DNA from: Streptomyces corynorhini | GTDB taxonomy: Bacteria; Actinomycetota; Actinomycetes; Streptomycetales; Streptomycetaceae | DNA length: 59,918 nt | Reading direction: 5' to 3' | NCBI RefSeq assembly: GCF_003346515.1 | Contig: NZ_QQNA01000030.1 | Coordinates: 1 to 59,918, forward strand | In this document: positions 43,958 to 53,024 of the stretch, piece after piece | Layout of the letters: every line of letters starts with the position of its first letter | How positions within the stretch are numbered: the stretch's first letter is position 1 | The notes under the pieces: model-generated | Databases searched by the model: none | Told to the model about the DNA's origin: nothing | Seen by the model: only the letters and a program-made list of their open reading frames with translations | Program-made: the position numbers and the translations under genes

Positions 43958-46432
43958 TCAGGGTGTCCGCGGCGCCGCTCCCGCCCCCGCCCGTACCCGC
44001 AGCTCGCGCGCGCGGGCGCGGTACTCCCGGGCCGCCCGCGGGTCGCCGCTCTCCTCGGCCAGCTCCGCGAGTTCCTCGCCGAGCACGGCCTCGTCGTACG
44101 TCGAGCCGCGCCGCCGCTCCAGCTCCAGTGCCCTCTCCAGCGCGGCCACCGCCCGCTCGGGCCGCCCCAGAGCCCGCTGGATCCGGCCGAGTTCGGCCTC
44201 GGACCGCGCGATCATACGGTCGTGGCGCTGCTCGCGCGCCAGCTCCAGCGCCGTCTGTGTCTCGGTCTCCGCCTCGGGCAGCCGACCGGCGGCGCGCAGG
44301 GTCCTTCCGAGCAGGAAGCTCTGGAGCAGGACGCCGTACGCGTTGGGCTCGGGGCGCAGCGCGCGATGGATGTCGCGGGACTGCCGGAAGCAGTCGGCGG
44401 CCCGGTCGGGCTCGCCGCGCCAGGCGAGGAACTTGCCCCGGAACTCCAGCGCCGAGGCGTGCAGTCCGCCGCCGGGGACGACCGCCTCGGCCGACCGTAC
44501 GGCCTGCTCCGTCTCGGTGTCCGCCTCGGCCGCCCTGCCCCCGAACCAGAGTGCCTGGGCGAGCTGGCAGCGCAGCCGGATCAGCGCGTCGGGGCGTTCG
44601 CAGCGCTGGGCTGCGTCGCGGCCGATGGTGAAGGCGCGGATCGCGTCGTCGTGATTGCCCTGGTCCTCGTAGTGCTTCCACAGCGGCTCGCACAGCGCCC
44701 AGGCGTGGGTGTCCTCGCCGAGGCCGGCCGCGATCCGCACCCATCCGTAGAGCGCCTTGCGTTCGGCGTCGAGCCAGCTCCGCGCCTCCGGTTCGTCCGC
44801 GAACGGCAGGTCGGGCGCGTACGGCAGCTCGGCGACGGGCTCGGCCTGCCGCAGCCGGGCGGCGGCTATCGTGCGGTCGGCCCGCTCCGCCTGCCTGCGG
44901 TACCAGAGGAGGAGCCGGCGCAGCCCTTCCTCGGTCTCGGCCGGGTCGCCGTGCCGGTCGGCGCAGCGCGTGGCGTGCGCGCGCAGCAGTCCGTGCAGGC
45001 GGAACCGGCCGTCGTGCGCGGGCGACGCGGTGGGCGACATCTCCAGCAGCCCGGCCCGCACCAGGGCGCCGAGGGCGTCCTCCGCGTCGTCGAAGCCCGT
45101 GCCGAGGAGGGCCGCCGCGGCCTCCGGGGTGATGTCGTAGCCGGGGTACTGGGGCAGCAGCCGGTAGAGCAGCGCGGCGGGCGCGGGCAGCTCGTCGTAC
45201 GTGGTGTTCCAGACCGCCTCCACCACGGGCAGGCCCCTCTCGTGGAGTTGGGACGTGAGGTCGGCGACGAGCCGCTCCGTACGTCTGGTGGGGTGTTCGT
45301 GGAGGAGGGTGCCCACCGCGCGCAGGGCGGCGGGAAAGCCGTCGCAGAGGCGGGCGAGCGCGGCCATCGTGCGGGGCGACTCGTCGGGCCGTACGGCGGT
45401 GACGATCTTGCGGAGCACGTCGGAGCTGTGCCCGTGGGACAGCGGCCCCAGCGCGAGTCCGATCGCGCCGCGCGCCTCCAGGGCGGGCAGCCGCCGCTGT
45501 CCTGTGACGAGGACCAGCGCGTCGGCCGAGTGCGGAAGCAGGGTGGTGACCTCGTCGGCGGACCACGCGTTGTCGATGACCAGGACCGTGCGCGCGCCGC
45601 GGGTCCTGTCCTTGTAGAGGTCCACGAGCGCGCGGTACTCCCCCGGCAGCCAGCTCTCCGCCACTCCGAGGCGGCGCAGCCGGTGTCTGAGGATCGCGTC
45701 GGCGTCGACGGATCCGGCGGTGCGCCACTCGTCCAGGTCGAGGTAGGCGCTGCCGCCGGTGAAGCGGGGGGCGAGTTCGTGGGCGAGCCGGACGGCCAGC
45801 GCGGTCTTGCCGATGCCGCCGACTCCGCTGATGACGACGGTCAGCGGACGGACGAGGGGCGATTCGCGGTGCTCGTCGAGGGCCCGCAGCACTTGGGCGC
45901 GCTGCTCGTCCCTGTTCTCGAACGGCTCCTCCTCCAGCGGCAGCTGATGTTCCGCCACCGGGGCCGCCGGGGCCACCTGGGCCGCCGGGCCCGCCGGTAC
46001 GGCGGCCGGGCCGGCCGACCGCTGCGTGGCGGTGGGGCCGTGGAAGTGCAGATGCTGGTTCAGGGTGCTGATCTCGCCCGCCTGGATCGCGGATCCCGCG
46101 CTGACCTCACCGTTGAAGGTGACCGCGCCGGGCGCCAGTTCGGTCAGCAGGGCGCGCAGTTCGGGCTCGGCGTCCGGGTCCGTCAGGACGTTGCGCAGCA
46201 GCCGGTCGCTCCAGTCGGCGAGCAGCCGGTCGGCGGTCGCGTCGTCGTTCCGGCGGCGTGCCTCGGCGAGCGCGGCGCGCGCCGACTCCAGCTCGGACTC
46301 CACCGAGTCCGAGGTCGCGGAGCGCCGTCGCCGGAAGACGCCCACGAGCCCGTCGCGGGCGCGCGTCCAGCCGTCCGTCGCCACCTGCTGGAGCACCGCC
46401 GTCATCACCGCCATGGCCAACTCGGCTCCCAC
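43958..46432 (-). CDS. STAND (NB-ARC/TPR) NTPase with possible amyloid-signalling motif
   Basis: An 824-aa NLR-like protein. N-terminus (1-100): a helical region with LQQVATDGWTRARDGLVGVFRR and an acidic helix, no enzymatic domain seen. Residues about 104-132 (VTFNGEVSAGSAIQAGEI...HLHFHG) form a beta-prone segment with an IQAG core. The NB-ARC NTPase follows: Walker A GVGGIGKT (203-210), Walker B VLVIDNAW (about 283-290), sensor VLVTGQRR and a winged-helix region. The C-terminal half (about 560-810) is TPR-type helical repeats. GTG 46432 has AAGGGGG 6 bases upstream. Could be a regulator or an antiviral/heterokaryon-like STAND switch; no effector enzyme is adjacent. Confidence 0.88.
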   Translation of the reverse strand: MGAELAMAVMTAVLQQVATDGWTRARDGLVGVFRRRRSATSDSVESELESARAALAEARRRNDDATADRLLADWSDRLLRNVLTDPDAEPELRALLTELAPGAVTFNGEVSAGSAIQAGEISTLNQHLHFHGPTATQRSAGPAAVPAGPAAQVAPAAPVAEHQLPLEEEPFENRDEQRAQVLRALDEHRESPLVRPLTVVISGVGGIGKTALAVRLAHELAPRFTGGSAYLDLDEWRTAGSVDADAILRHRLRRLGVAESWLPGEYRALVDLYKDRTRGARTVLVIDNAWSADEVTTLLPHSADALVLVTGQRRLPALEARGAIGLALGPLSHGHSSDVLRKIVTAVRPDESPRTMAALARLCDGFPAALRAVGTLLHEHPTRRTERLVADLTSQLHERGLPVVEAVWNTTYDELPAPAALLYRLLPQYPGYDITPEAAAALLGTGFDDAEDALGALVRAGLLEMSPTASPAHDGRFRLHGLLRAHATRCADRHGDPAETEEGLRRLLLWYRRQAERADRTIAAARLRQAEPVAELPYAPDLPFADEPEARSWLDAERKALYGWVRIAAGLGEDTHAWALCEPLWKHYEDQGNHDDAIRAFTIGRDAAQRCERPDALIRLRCQLAQALWFGGRAAEADTETEQAVRSAEAVVPGGGLHASALEFRGKFLAWRGEPDRAADCFRQSRDIHRALRPEPNAYGVLLQSFLLGRTLRAAGRLPEAETETQTALELAREQRHDRMIARSEAELGRIQRALGRPERAVAALERALELERRRGSTYDEAVLGEELAELAEESGDPRAAREYRARARELRVRAGAGAAPRTP

Positions 46433-46480
46433 CGGGCCCCCTTCGACCGCCGAACCAGTACGGACGTCCGACCTTACCGG

Positions 46481-47728
46481 TCACCTCCCCAGCAGGGCGG
46501 CGAGTGCGCCGACCGGGTCGGTGTCGGGGGTGCCGCGCGGCCACCAGTCCTCGCGGCCGCGGTCCGACTCGTATCCGTACCAGAGGGCGTCGCGGCCGAA
46601 CCTGAGCTGCAGGGAATCGGTGGAGAGCCGGTTGCGCCAGGGGCGGAAGTGCGGGAAGTCCGCCGAGACCAGGGCGGGGCGGGCCCGGTCGAAGGGGCCG
46701 GCCGGCGGGTCCCACGCCTCTTCCAGCGCGGCGAGTCCCGCCGGGCCGCCCTGGCGCCAGGCCGCGACGGCGCGGGCCAGGTCGGTGGGGGTGCGGTCGA
46801 CGGCCGCCGCCAGATCCCGGTAGAGGGCGCGGGTGGAGGCGGCCAGGCCGGAACCGGGATGGGCGGCGGCCAGGCGCACCGCGTCCTGCCACGGGGTGAG
46901 CGCGCCGACGGGGTCGAGGCCGGTGGTGAGGAAGGTGTGCGCGCGGGCGGCGGCCTCGGTGGCGAGCAGGTCGAGCGCGAGCGGGTCGGGCGCGCCGGTG
47001 AGATCCGGGTAGGCGGGCGGCCTGCCGGGCAGCGCGGGGACGGGGAACGGCGGCGGGAGGGGCGGGCGGGTGCGTGGGACGAGGGCCTCGTCGGCCGCGA
47101 CCGTCGCCATGGGCGGTGCGCTCGCGGTCCGTTCGGTGGCGGAGCGGGTGGCGTTGCGGCGGGTCAGGTCGGCGAGGACTTCCTGTTCGCCCCGGCCGCG
47201 CATCAGGAAGAGGACGAACGGGTCCTCGTCCAGGAGCCGGGCCGTCTGGTAGCAGAGCGCGGCGGCGTGCTTGCAGGGGTAGCCGTCGTCGGGGCAGGAG
47301 CAGTCCGGCGTCAGGTCGCCCACCGAGGGCAGGAGATCGGCCGCGGCCACGAGCGTGTGCGGCATGTCCTTGTCGAGCAGGGCGGCGATGTGGTCGGGGC
47401 GGGCCGCCGCCGCGTCGAGGAGATCCTCCCAGTCGTCCTGGACGAGGGTGCGCAGCCGGATCTCCGTACGGTAGGGGCGGGGCCTGGAGCCGTGGACGTA
47501 CGCCATGACCCGGCCGGGGGTGACGGTGATCGCGTCGACATGGCCCCCGTCCGCGTAGCGGCGGCCGCGCTGGAGTCTGGCCGGGTCGAGGGCGCTCTCC
47601 TCCATGGACTCCACCCAGGCGTTGCCCCACCAGGTGGCGGCGAACTCGCCCTGCGCGCCGGGCCTCGGGGGCAGGGCGGGGAACGTGCGGCGGCGGTCGT
47701 CGTGCCGGGGCGTGCGGCGCGTCTTCAC
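46481..47728 (-). CDS. SWIM zinc-finger protein
   Basis: A 415-aa protein with the opening WWGNAWVESMEE (residues about 33-44) and the SWIM zinc finger CSCPDDGYPCKHAAAL (Cys-x-Cys, Cys-x-His, about residues 143-158), a DNA/protein-interaction motif. Its GTG start overlaps the stop of the SNF2 helicase gene as GTGA, so it is translationally coupled and probably acts with the helicase, as in many actinobacteria. The C-terminal half is Ala/Pro-rich with few recognisable motifs. It lies 48 bases upstream of the STAND NTPase on the same strand. Confidence 0.9.
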   Translation of the reverse strand: MKTRRTPRHDDRRRTFPALPPRPGAQGEFAATWWGNAWVESMEESALDPARLQRGRRYADGGHVDAITVTPGRVMAYVHGSRPRPYRTEIRLRTLVQDDWEDLLDAAAARPDHIAALLDKDMPHTLVAAADLLPSVGDLTPDCSCPDDGYPCKHAAALCYQTARLLDEDPFVLFLMRGRGEQEVLADLTRRNATRSATERTASAPPMATVAADEALVPRTRPPLPPPFPVPALPGRPPAYPDLTGAPDPLALDLLATEAAARAHTFLTTGLDPVGALTPWQDAVRLAAAHPGSGLAASTRALYRDLAAAVDRTPTDLARAVAAWRQGGPAGLAALEEAWDPPAGPFDRARPALVSADFPHFRPWRNRLSTDSLQLRFGRDALWYGYESDRGREDWWPRGTPDTDPVGALAALLGR

Positions 47729-50628
47729 GCGGGCCTCCGCAGGGAGACCAGATCGCCCAGCTCACGGTCGGTCAGCTCGGTGAGCGCGGCCTCGCCGGAG
47801 CCGAGGACGGCGTCGGCCAGCGCGCGTTTCGAGGCGAGCATCTCGGCGATCCGGTCCTCGACGGTCCCCTCGGCGATGAGCCGGTGGACCTGGACGGGCT
47901 GGGTCTGGCCGATGCGGTAGGCGCGGTCGGTGGCCTGCTCCTCCACGGCCGGGTTCCACCAGCGGTCGAAGTGGACGACATGACCGGCCCTGGTCAGGTT
48001 GAGACCGGTGCCCGCCGCTTTGAGGGAGAGGAGGAAGACCGGGGTCTCGCCCGACTGGAACCGGTCCACCATCCGCTCGCGCTCCAGGACCGGCGTGCCG
48101 CCGTGGAGCAGCTGGGACGGGATCGCGCGGGCCGTGAGATGGGCGGAGAGCAGCCGCGCCATCGACACGTACTGGGTGAAGACGAGCACCGAGCCGTCCT
48201 CCGTGAGGATCGTGTCGAGCAGCTCGTCGAGCAGCGCGAGCTTGCCGGAGCGGCCGGTGAGCCGGGCCGCGTCCTCCTTCAGATACTGCGCCGGGTGGTT
48301 GCAGATCTGTTTGAGCGAGGTGAGCAGCTTCATGACGAGGCCGCGGCGCGCGATGCCCTCGGACGCTTCGATGGCCGCCATGGTCTCGCGGACGACCGCC
48401 TCGTACAGCGACGCCTGTTCCCGGGTGAGGGCGACGGGGTGGTCGCTCTCGGTCTTCGGGGGCAGCTCGGGCACGATGCCGGGGTCGGACTTCCTCCTGC
48501 GCAGCAGGAAGGGCCGGACCAGCCGGGCCAGCCGCTCCACCGCCTCCTCGTTCTCCGCGTCCTTGACGTCGGCGCTCCTGGCGTTCTCGACGTTCTCCAC
48601 GATGCGGGCGTGGCGGGCGCGGAACGCCTTGAGCGGGCCGAGCAGCCCTGGGGTGGTCCAGTCGAGCAGGGCCCACAGCTCGGAGAGGTTGTTCTCGACG
48701 GGGGTGCCGGTCAGCGCGACCCTGGCGGGTGACGGGATGGTGCGCAGCGCCTTGGCCGTGGACGAGAACGGGTTCTTCACGTGCTGGGCCTCGTCGGCGA
48801 CGACCATGCCCCAGGTGTGGGCGGCGAGCGCGTCGGCGCTGGAGCGCATCGTCCCGTACGTGGTGAGGACGAAGCCCTCCGAGACGCCGTCGAGGGTGCG
48901 TCCGGCGCCGTGGTAGCGGTGTACGGGCACGCCGGGGGCGAAGCGGGCGGCCTCCCGCTGCCAGTTGCCGAGGAGGGACGCGGGGCAGACGACCAGCGTG
49001 GGCGCCCGGCGGGCGCGGTGCAGGTGCAGGGCGATGACCGTGATGGTCTTGCCGAGGCCCATGTCGTCCGCGAGGCAGCCGCCGAGGCCGAGGGAGGTCA
49101 TCAGGTCGAGCCAGGCCAGCCCGCGCAGCTGGTAGTCGCGGAGCGTGGCGGCGAGCGCGGGCGGCTGGGGCACGGCGGCGGGGCCGGCGACGAGCCGGTC
49201 GCGCAGCGCGGCGAGCGCCCCCGTCGGGACGGCATGGACCGTCTCGCCGTCCACCTCGGCGGTGCCGGTGAGCGCGGCGGCCAGGGCGTCGACCGGCTCC
49301 AGCAGGCCCAGTTCGCGCTTGCGCGCCTTGCGCACGAGGGCGGGGTCGACGACCACCCACTGGTCGCGCAGCCGCACGATCGGGCGGTGCGACTCGGCGA
49401 GCGCGTCCATCTCGCCCTCGGTGAGGGGGTCTCCGTCGAGCGCCAGCTGCCAGTTGAACTTGAGCAGCTCCTCGCTGTCGAAGAACGGCGTGCCGTCCGT
49501 GGCGGATCCCGGCGCGGGCCGCACGACCGCGGCGGCGGTCAGCGTACGGGCCAGCTCCCGGGGCCAGTGCACGGCGACCCCCGCCGAGGCGAGCCGGGCG
49601 GCGCCGGGGCCGAGCAGGTCGTACAGCTCGTCCTCGGAGAGCGGCAGCGCGTCGGGGACGTCGCTCTCCAGGAGCCGGGCGAGCGGGGCCCAGACACGGG
49701 CCGCCCTGCGCAGCGCGAGCATCGCGTCGATCCGGGCGCGCGGGCCGAAGCTGTCGGCGCTCTCCCCCGCCCAGAGCGCCGCGGCGTCGATGACCAGGGT
49801 GGGATCGGCCAGGCTGTGGATCTGGACCAGGGCGGCCCCGGCCCTGCGCACGGCGTCGTCCGGCCCGGCGGCCGTCTCCGCCCGGTCGAACAGCTCGTAC
49901 GCCGACAGGTCGAGCCGCAGCGAGACCCGCACCCCCGCGTCCATCCCCGCCGCAGCCTCCGCCGCCCAGGTCCTGGCCCCCGGCAGATGCTGCGCGGCCC
50001 GCGCCGCGAACGGGGCGCCCGCCGCGTGCGCGGCGGCCGGGGTGCGCGGCAGGGAGTCGGCCACGGCGTCCAGGAACGCCCGGACGAGGGCCTCCGGCTC
50101 GGGCAGCCGCAGCCCCTCCTCGTCCGGGCCCTCCCGGGTGAGGGGCACGGCGTGCGCCTCGGGGGGCATCGCGGCGGCGACGGCGCGCAGCTGCGCGATG
50201 TCGTCGGCGTCGAGCGGTCCTGCCCGCCAGGCGTCGTGGTCGGACGCGGTCAGTCCGGGCAGCAGCCTGCCGCGCGCGATCACATGCAGGGCGTGCAGCG
50301 CGGCGGCGCCCCAGCACGCGGCGGCGGGATGGGCCGACCTGTCGTGCCGGGCGCCGACCAGCAGCGGGAGCGCCTCGGCGACGGGCAGCAGCACGGCCAG
50401 GGCCGTGAGCGCCCGAGCGCCCTCTCCCTCGTCCCGTACGACCGTCACCTCGCCCGCGCCGAGCCCCGAACGCTCCGAGGCGGCCCCCGTCCCCGCGTCC
50501 GCCACCGGGGTCAGGGGCGGCGGGCGGTCCGGCGCGTCCGGGAACCAGAAGGCGACGCGCCCCTCGCGGGGCAGCCCGGCGGGCAGGAAGACGGCGGCAC
50601 AGCCCGCCGGCACCGTGAACGGCCGCAT
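47725..50628 (-). CDS. SNF2/HepA-type DEAQ-box helicase
   Basis: A 967-aa SWI2/SNF2 family ATPase. The N-terminal 480 residues are a SNF2-associated region without clear catalytic motifs. The motor carries DDMGLGKTI (about residues 522-530), VVADEAQHVKN (about 615-625), LTGTPVENNLSELW and, in the second RecA domain, LLSLKAAGTGLNLT plus QATDRAYRIGQTQPVQVHRL (about 895-914). Such proteins move along duplex DNA or remodel nucleoprotein, often in transcription recycling or genome defence. Coupled to the SWIM protein through a 4-base overlap. ATG 50628 follows a GGGAGGGAG stretch. Confidence 0.93.
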   Translation of the reverse strand: MRPFTVPAGCAAVFLPAGLPREGRVAFWFPDAPDRPPPLTPVADAGTGAASERSGLGAGEVTVVRDEGEGARALTALAVLLPVAEALPLLVGARHDRSAHPAAACWGAAALHALHVIARGRLLPGLTASDHDAWRAGPLDADDIAQLRAVAAAMPPEAHAVPLTREGPDEEGLRLPEPEALVRAFLDAVADSLPRTPAAAHAAGAPFAARAAQHLPGARTWAAEAAAGMDAGVRVSLRLDLSAYELFDRAETAAGPDDAVRRAGAALVQIHSLADPTLVIDAAALWAGESADSFGPRARIDAMLALRRAARVWAPLARLLESDVPDALPLSEDELYDLLGPGAARLASAGVAVHWPRELARTLTAAAVVRPAPGSATDGTPFFDSEELLKFNWQLALDGDPLTEGEMDALAESHRPIVRLRDQWVVVDPALVRKARKRELGLLEPVDALAAALTGTAEVDGETVHAVPTGALAALRDRLVAGPAAVPQPPALAATLRDYQLRGLAWLDLMTSLGLGGCLADDMGLGKTITVIALHLHRARRAPTLVVCPASLLGNWQREAARFAPGVPVHRYHGAGRTLDGVSEGFVLTTYGTMRSSADALAAHTWGMVVADEAQHVKNPFSSTAKALRTIPSPARVALTGTPVENNLSELWALLDWTTPGLLGPLKAFRARHARIVENVENARSADVKDAENEEAVERLARLVRPFLLRRRKSDPGIVPELPPKTESDHPVALTREQASLYEAVVRETMAAIEASEGIARRGLVMKLLTSLKQICNHPAQYLKEDAARLTGRSGKLALLDELLDTILTEDGSVLVFTQYVSMARLLSAHLTARAIPSQLLHGGTPVLERERMVDRFQSGETPVFLLSLKAAGTGLNLTRAGHVVHFDRWWNPAVEEQATDRAYRIGQTQPVQVHRLIAEGTVEDRIAEMLASKRALADAVLGSGEAALTELTDRELGDLVSLRRPA

Positions 50629-50751
50629 GGTCGTCGTCTCCCTCCCGCCGAAAACCCGTCGGACCCGGGGCCCCGCACAGGGGCGGCCCGAGATCCGATT
50701 ACCTCTGCGAGTCTAGGCGGGGGGTCTGACAGTCGGCTCTGACCAGCGGTT

Positions 50752-51786
50752 TCAGAGCCGGGGCGGCACCGGCTCCGCCGAAGCCGCGTCGAGCGGCGAG
50801 GCCCCGGCGGGTTCGGCCGGCTCGTCCTGCGCGACAGGCTCGGCGGGCGCGGCGGGCGCGGCGGGCGTGACAGGCGCGGCCGACTCGGCAGGCGCGGTGG
50901 CAGCCGGTGCGGGTCCGGGGGCGGCAGGCGCGGCGGATGCGTCAGGTGCGGCAGGTGCGGTGGGTGCGGTGGGCCCGGCTGCCTGTACGGCTCCCGAGAC
51001 GGCCTGCACGGCCTGAACCGCCTCGGCCGGTGTGGCCCGCTCCAGGAACCGGAGCAGCTCGACGGGGAACGGCAGGACCAGCGTGGAGTTCTTCTCGGCG
51101 GCGACGGCCACCACGGTCTGCAGCAGCCGCAGTTGGAGCGCGGCGGGCTGTCCGGACATCTGCTTGGCCGCTTCGGAGAGCTTCTTCGACGCCTGCAGCT
51201 CCGCGTCCGCGTTGATCACCCGAGCGCGGCGCTCACGGTCCGCCTCGGCCTGGCGCGCCATCGACCGCTTCATCGTCTCCGGCAGCGACACGTCCTTGAT
51301 CTCGACACGGTCGATCTGCACGCCCCAGCCGATCGACGGGCTGTCGATCATCAGTTCCAGCCCCTGGTTCAGCTTCTCCCGGTTCGACAGCAGGTCGTCG
51401 AGATCGCTCTTGCCGATGATCGACCGCAGGGACGTCTGGGCCATCTGCGACACCGCGAACCGGTAGTCCTCCACCCGGATCACCGCGTCGGCCGCGTCCA
51501 CGACCTTGAAGTAGATCACCGCGTCGACACGCACGGTGACGTTGTCGCGCGTGATGCCGTCCTGTGCGGGGACCGGCATCGTCACGATCTGCATATTGAC
51601 CTTGTGGAGCTTGTCCACGAACGGGACGACCGTGGTGAACCCGGGCCCCCTGACGCCTTCGCGCAGTCGGCCGAGGCGGAAGACCACGCCCCGCTCGTAC
51701 TGTTTGACGACCCGAGCCGCCGCCATCCCGTAGAGAGCGCACGCGCAGACCACCGCGATGACCGCGATGACCAGTTCCTCGACCAT
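50752..51786 (-). CDS. SPFH/Band 7 (stomatin-like) membrane protein
   Basis: A 344-aa prohibitin/stomatin-type scaffold protein. A single N-terminal membrane helix (residues 3-22) is followed by the SPFH core: VKQYERGVVFRLGRL (about residues 28-42), GPGFTTVVPFVDKLHKV, QDGITRDNVTVRVDAVIYFKV, SLPETMKRSMARQAEADRERRARVI and a coiled coil. From about residue 252 the chain becomes an Ala/Pro/Thr-rich low-complexity tail of roughly 90 residues, unlike the compact ends of typical slipins. ATG 51786 is used. No NfeD partner gene is adjacent, so it may act as a free-standing membrane organiser. Confidence 0.92.
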   Translation of the reverse strand: MVEELVIAVIAVVCACALYGMAAARVVKQYERGVVFRLGRLREGVRGPGFTTVVPFVDKLHKVNMQIVTMPVPAQDGITRDNVTVRVDAVIYFKVVDAADAVIRVEDYRFAVSQMAQTSLRSIIGKSDLDDLLSNREKLNQGLELMIDSPSIGWGVQIDRVEIKDVSLPETMKRSMARQAEADRERRARVINADAELQASKKLSEAAKQMSGQPAALQLRLLQTVVAVAAEKNSTLVLPFPVELLRFLERATPAEAVQAVQAVSGAVQAAGPTAPTAPAAPDASAAPAAPGPAPAATAPAESAAPVTPAAPAAPAEPVAQDEPAEPAGASPLDAASAEPVPPRL

Positions 51787-52056
51787 GATGGGCCCCCAGA
51801 CGCCGGACCGATGGTGCTCATATCCACGGTATGCCCTGTATGACCCGCCGGTCGAGACGTGCGGCCCAAGAGCCGCGACACCGGCGGGTACGGAACGGTC
51901 CGCGAGCCGCGCCGCCGCCCGCCCGCTCCCCCGGCCGGACGCGCCCCGGGTGCCGCCACCCCGGCGATCGGGCAGTGTGACCTCCAGCGCCGGACCCGCC
52001 GGGGACCGGCCGCTCCGGCACCGCGTACGCCGCTCCCGCACAGACGAGGACCGCCC

Positions 52057-52401
52057 ATGTCCGTGACCCAGCACCGGCGCCTCGGCCTCGCGGCCGGGGC
52101 AGCGTGCCTCGCTCTCGCCGCCACCACCGGCTGTTCCGGCCTCGGCCGCAGCGCCCTGGGCACCATCGCGTACGAGACCGCGCGGAAGCGCATGGTCCAG
52201 GTGGACAGTCCGGCGGTCCGGGGCTGTCACCGGCTGGCACCGGCCGGGGCGGTCGCGGTCACCAACCGCACTCTGGCCGACATCGTCATGTACCGGACGA
52301 CCGACTGCACCGGCAAGGACTCCATCTATGTCGCCACCACGGTCTCCGACGTGATCGCGCCCGGCGCCGGTCCGTGGCGGAGCTACCGCGTGGTGCACTG
52401 A
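52057..52401 (+). CDS. Small secreted protein (possible lipoprotein)
   Basis: A 114-aa protein with a Sec-type N-terminus: MSVTQHRRLGL, a hydrophobic core and LAATTGC, a poor match to a lipobox, so lipid attachment is uncertain. The mature part is about 85 residues with two further cysteines (GCHRL and DCTGKD) that could form a disulfide, and a YVATTVSD...WRSYRVVH ending. I do not recognise the domain. ATG 52057 follows a GAGGA site. The region between this gene and the SPFH gene (51787-52056) shows no gene. Confidence 0.72.
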   Translation: MSVTQHRRLGLAAGAACLALAATTGCSGLGRSALGTIAYETARKRMVQVDSPAVRGCHRLAPAGAVAVTNRTLADIVMYRTTDCTGKDSIYVATTVSDVIAPGAGPWRSYRVVH

Positions 52402-52430
52402 CACCGGCCGCACGCGCATTCGAAGCCGGG

Positions 52431-52466
52431 ACAGTGGGTACATAGAAGACAGTGGGTACATAGAAG
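52431..52466. repeat. Perfect 18-bp direct repeat before the small membrane-protein gene
   Basis: ACAGTGGGTACATAGAAG occurs twice head to tail (52431-52448, 52449-52466) and a decayed third copy (ATGGGCACATAACG) follows. It is AT-richer than its surroundings and ends about 35 bases before the next gene, so it may double promoter elements or regulator sites. Confidence 0.75.
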
Positions 52467-52500
52467 ATGGGCACATAACGGACGGGAGGTGCGATGTGTC

Positions 52501-52860
52501 ATGCGTACGCGTACCGGAAGCGAACCTGTCACCGCGCGCAGCCCCCTGCGCATGCGGTTCTGGCTGAGCCTGTGGGGTGTGTTCTGGACCGGCGCGGGCA
52601 CCGTGGTGTTCGCGCTGGCCGGGCGGCCCTGGTGGGCGCTGGCCTGCGCGGTGCTCCTGCTGATCGTCGTGACCGACCTCGTCGTGATCCTGCGCCACTT
52701 CCGCCAGGGCCCGCGCTTCCAGCCGGGGCGGGACGTCGGCCCGTATCCACCCGGGCACGGGCCGAACGTGATCCTGACGGAGGACCGCGAGAGGGAACGC
52801 GATCTGATACGTCAGCGGCGCAACCGTACGGGCATGGGCGGCGGGCGGCGCCGCTCCTGA
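52501..52860 (+). CDS. Small membrane protein (DUF6343-like)
   Basis: A 119-aa protein with two transmembrane helices (about residues 19-40 and 45-65) flanked by a basic N-terminus and a long hydrophilic C-tail rich in Arg (RERERDLIRQRRNR). The pattern RMRFWLSLWGVFWTGAG...ACAVLLLIVVTDLVVILRH resembles a Streptomyces family I know as DUF6343; function unknown. ATG 52501 is preferred, with GGGAGG 11 bases upstream, though GTG 52489 in frame is possible. Preceded by the 18-bp direct repeat and followed immediately by a hairpin. Confidence 0.75.
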   Translation: MRTRTGSEPVTARSPLRMRFWLSLWGVFWTGAGTVVFALAGRPWWALACAVLLLIVVTDLVVILRHFRQGPRFQPGRDVGPYPPGHGPNVILTEDRERERDLIRQRRNRTGMGGGRRRS

Positions 52861-52908
52861 CCGGGTTCAAAGGGGCCGGACAGCCCCTGCCCGCCCCTTC
52901 GAACCCGG
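52861..52908 (+). terminator. Terminator after the small membrane-protein gene
   Basis: CCGGGTTCAAAGGGGC (52861-52876) pairs with 52893-52908 over 16 bp with one mismatch, starting right after the stop codon. Confidence 0.8.
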
Positions 52909-53024
52909 CATCCTGAGCTGCACCCGGCATCCTGAGCCCGCCCCTTTGAGCCTTTGAGGTGAGCCCGTGAGGTGGGTCGAGCCCCCAGCCCGGGTCGGCG
53001 GCCAGCGGTCGGCCGACCCCCGCT

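Noticed and set aside
44222..47920. 1232-aa plus-strand ORF over the STAND and SWIM genes
   Set aside because: Antisense shadow; no motifs, while the minus strand has clear P-loop, TPR and SWIM motifs.
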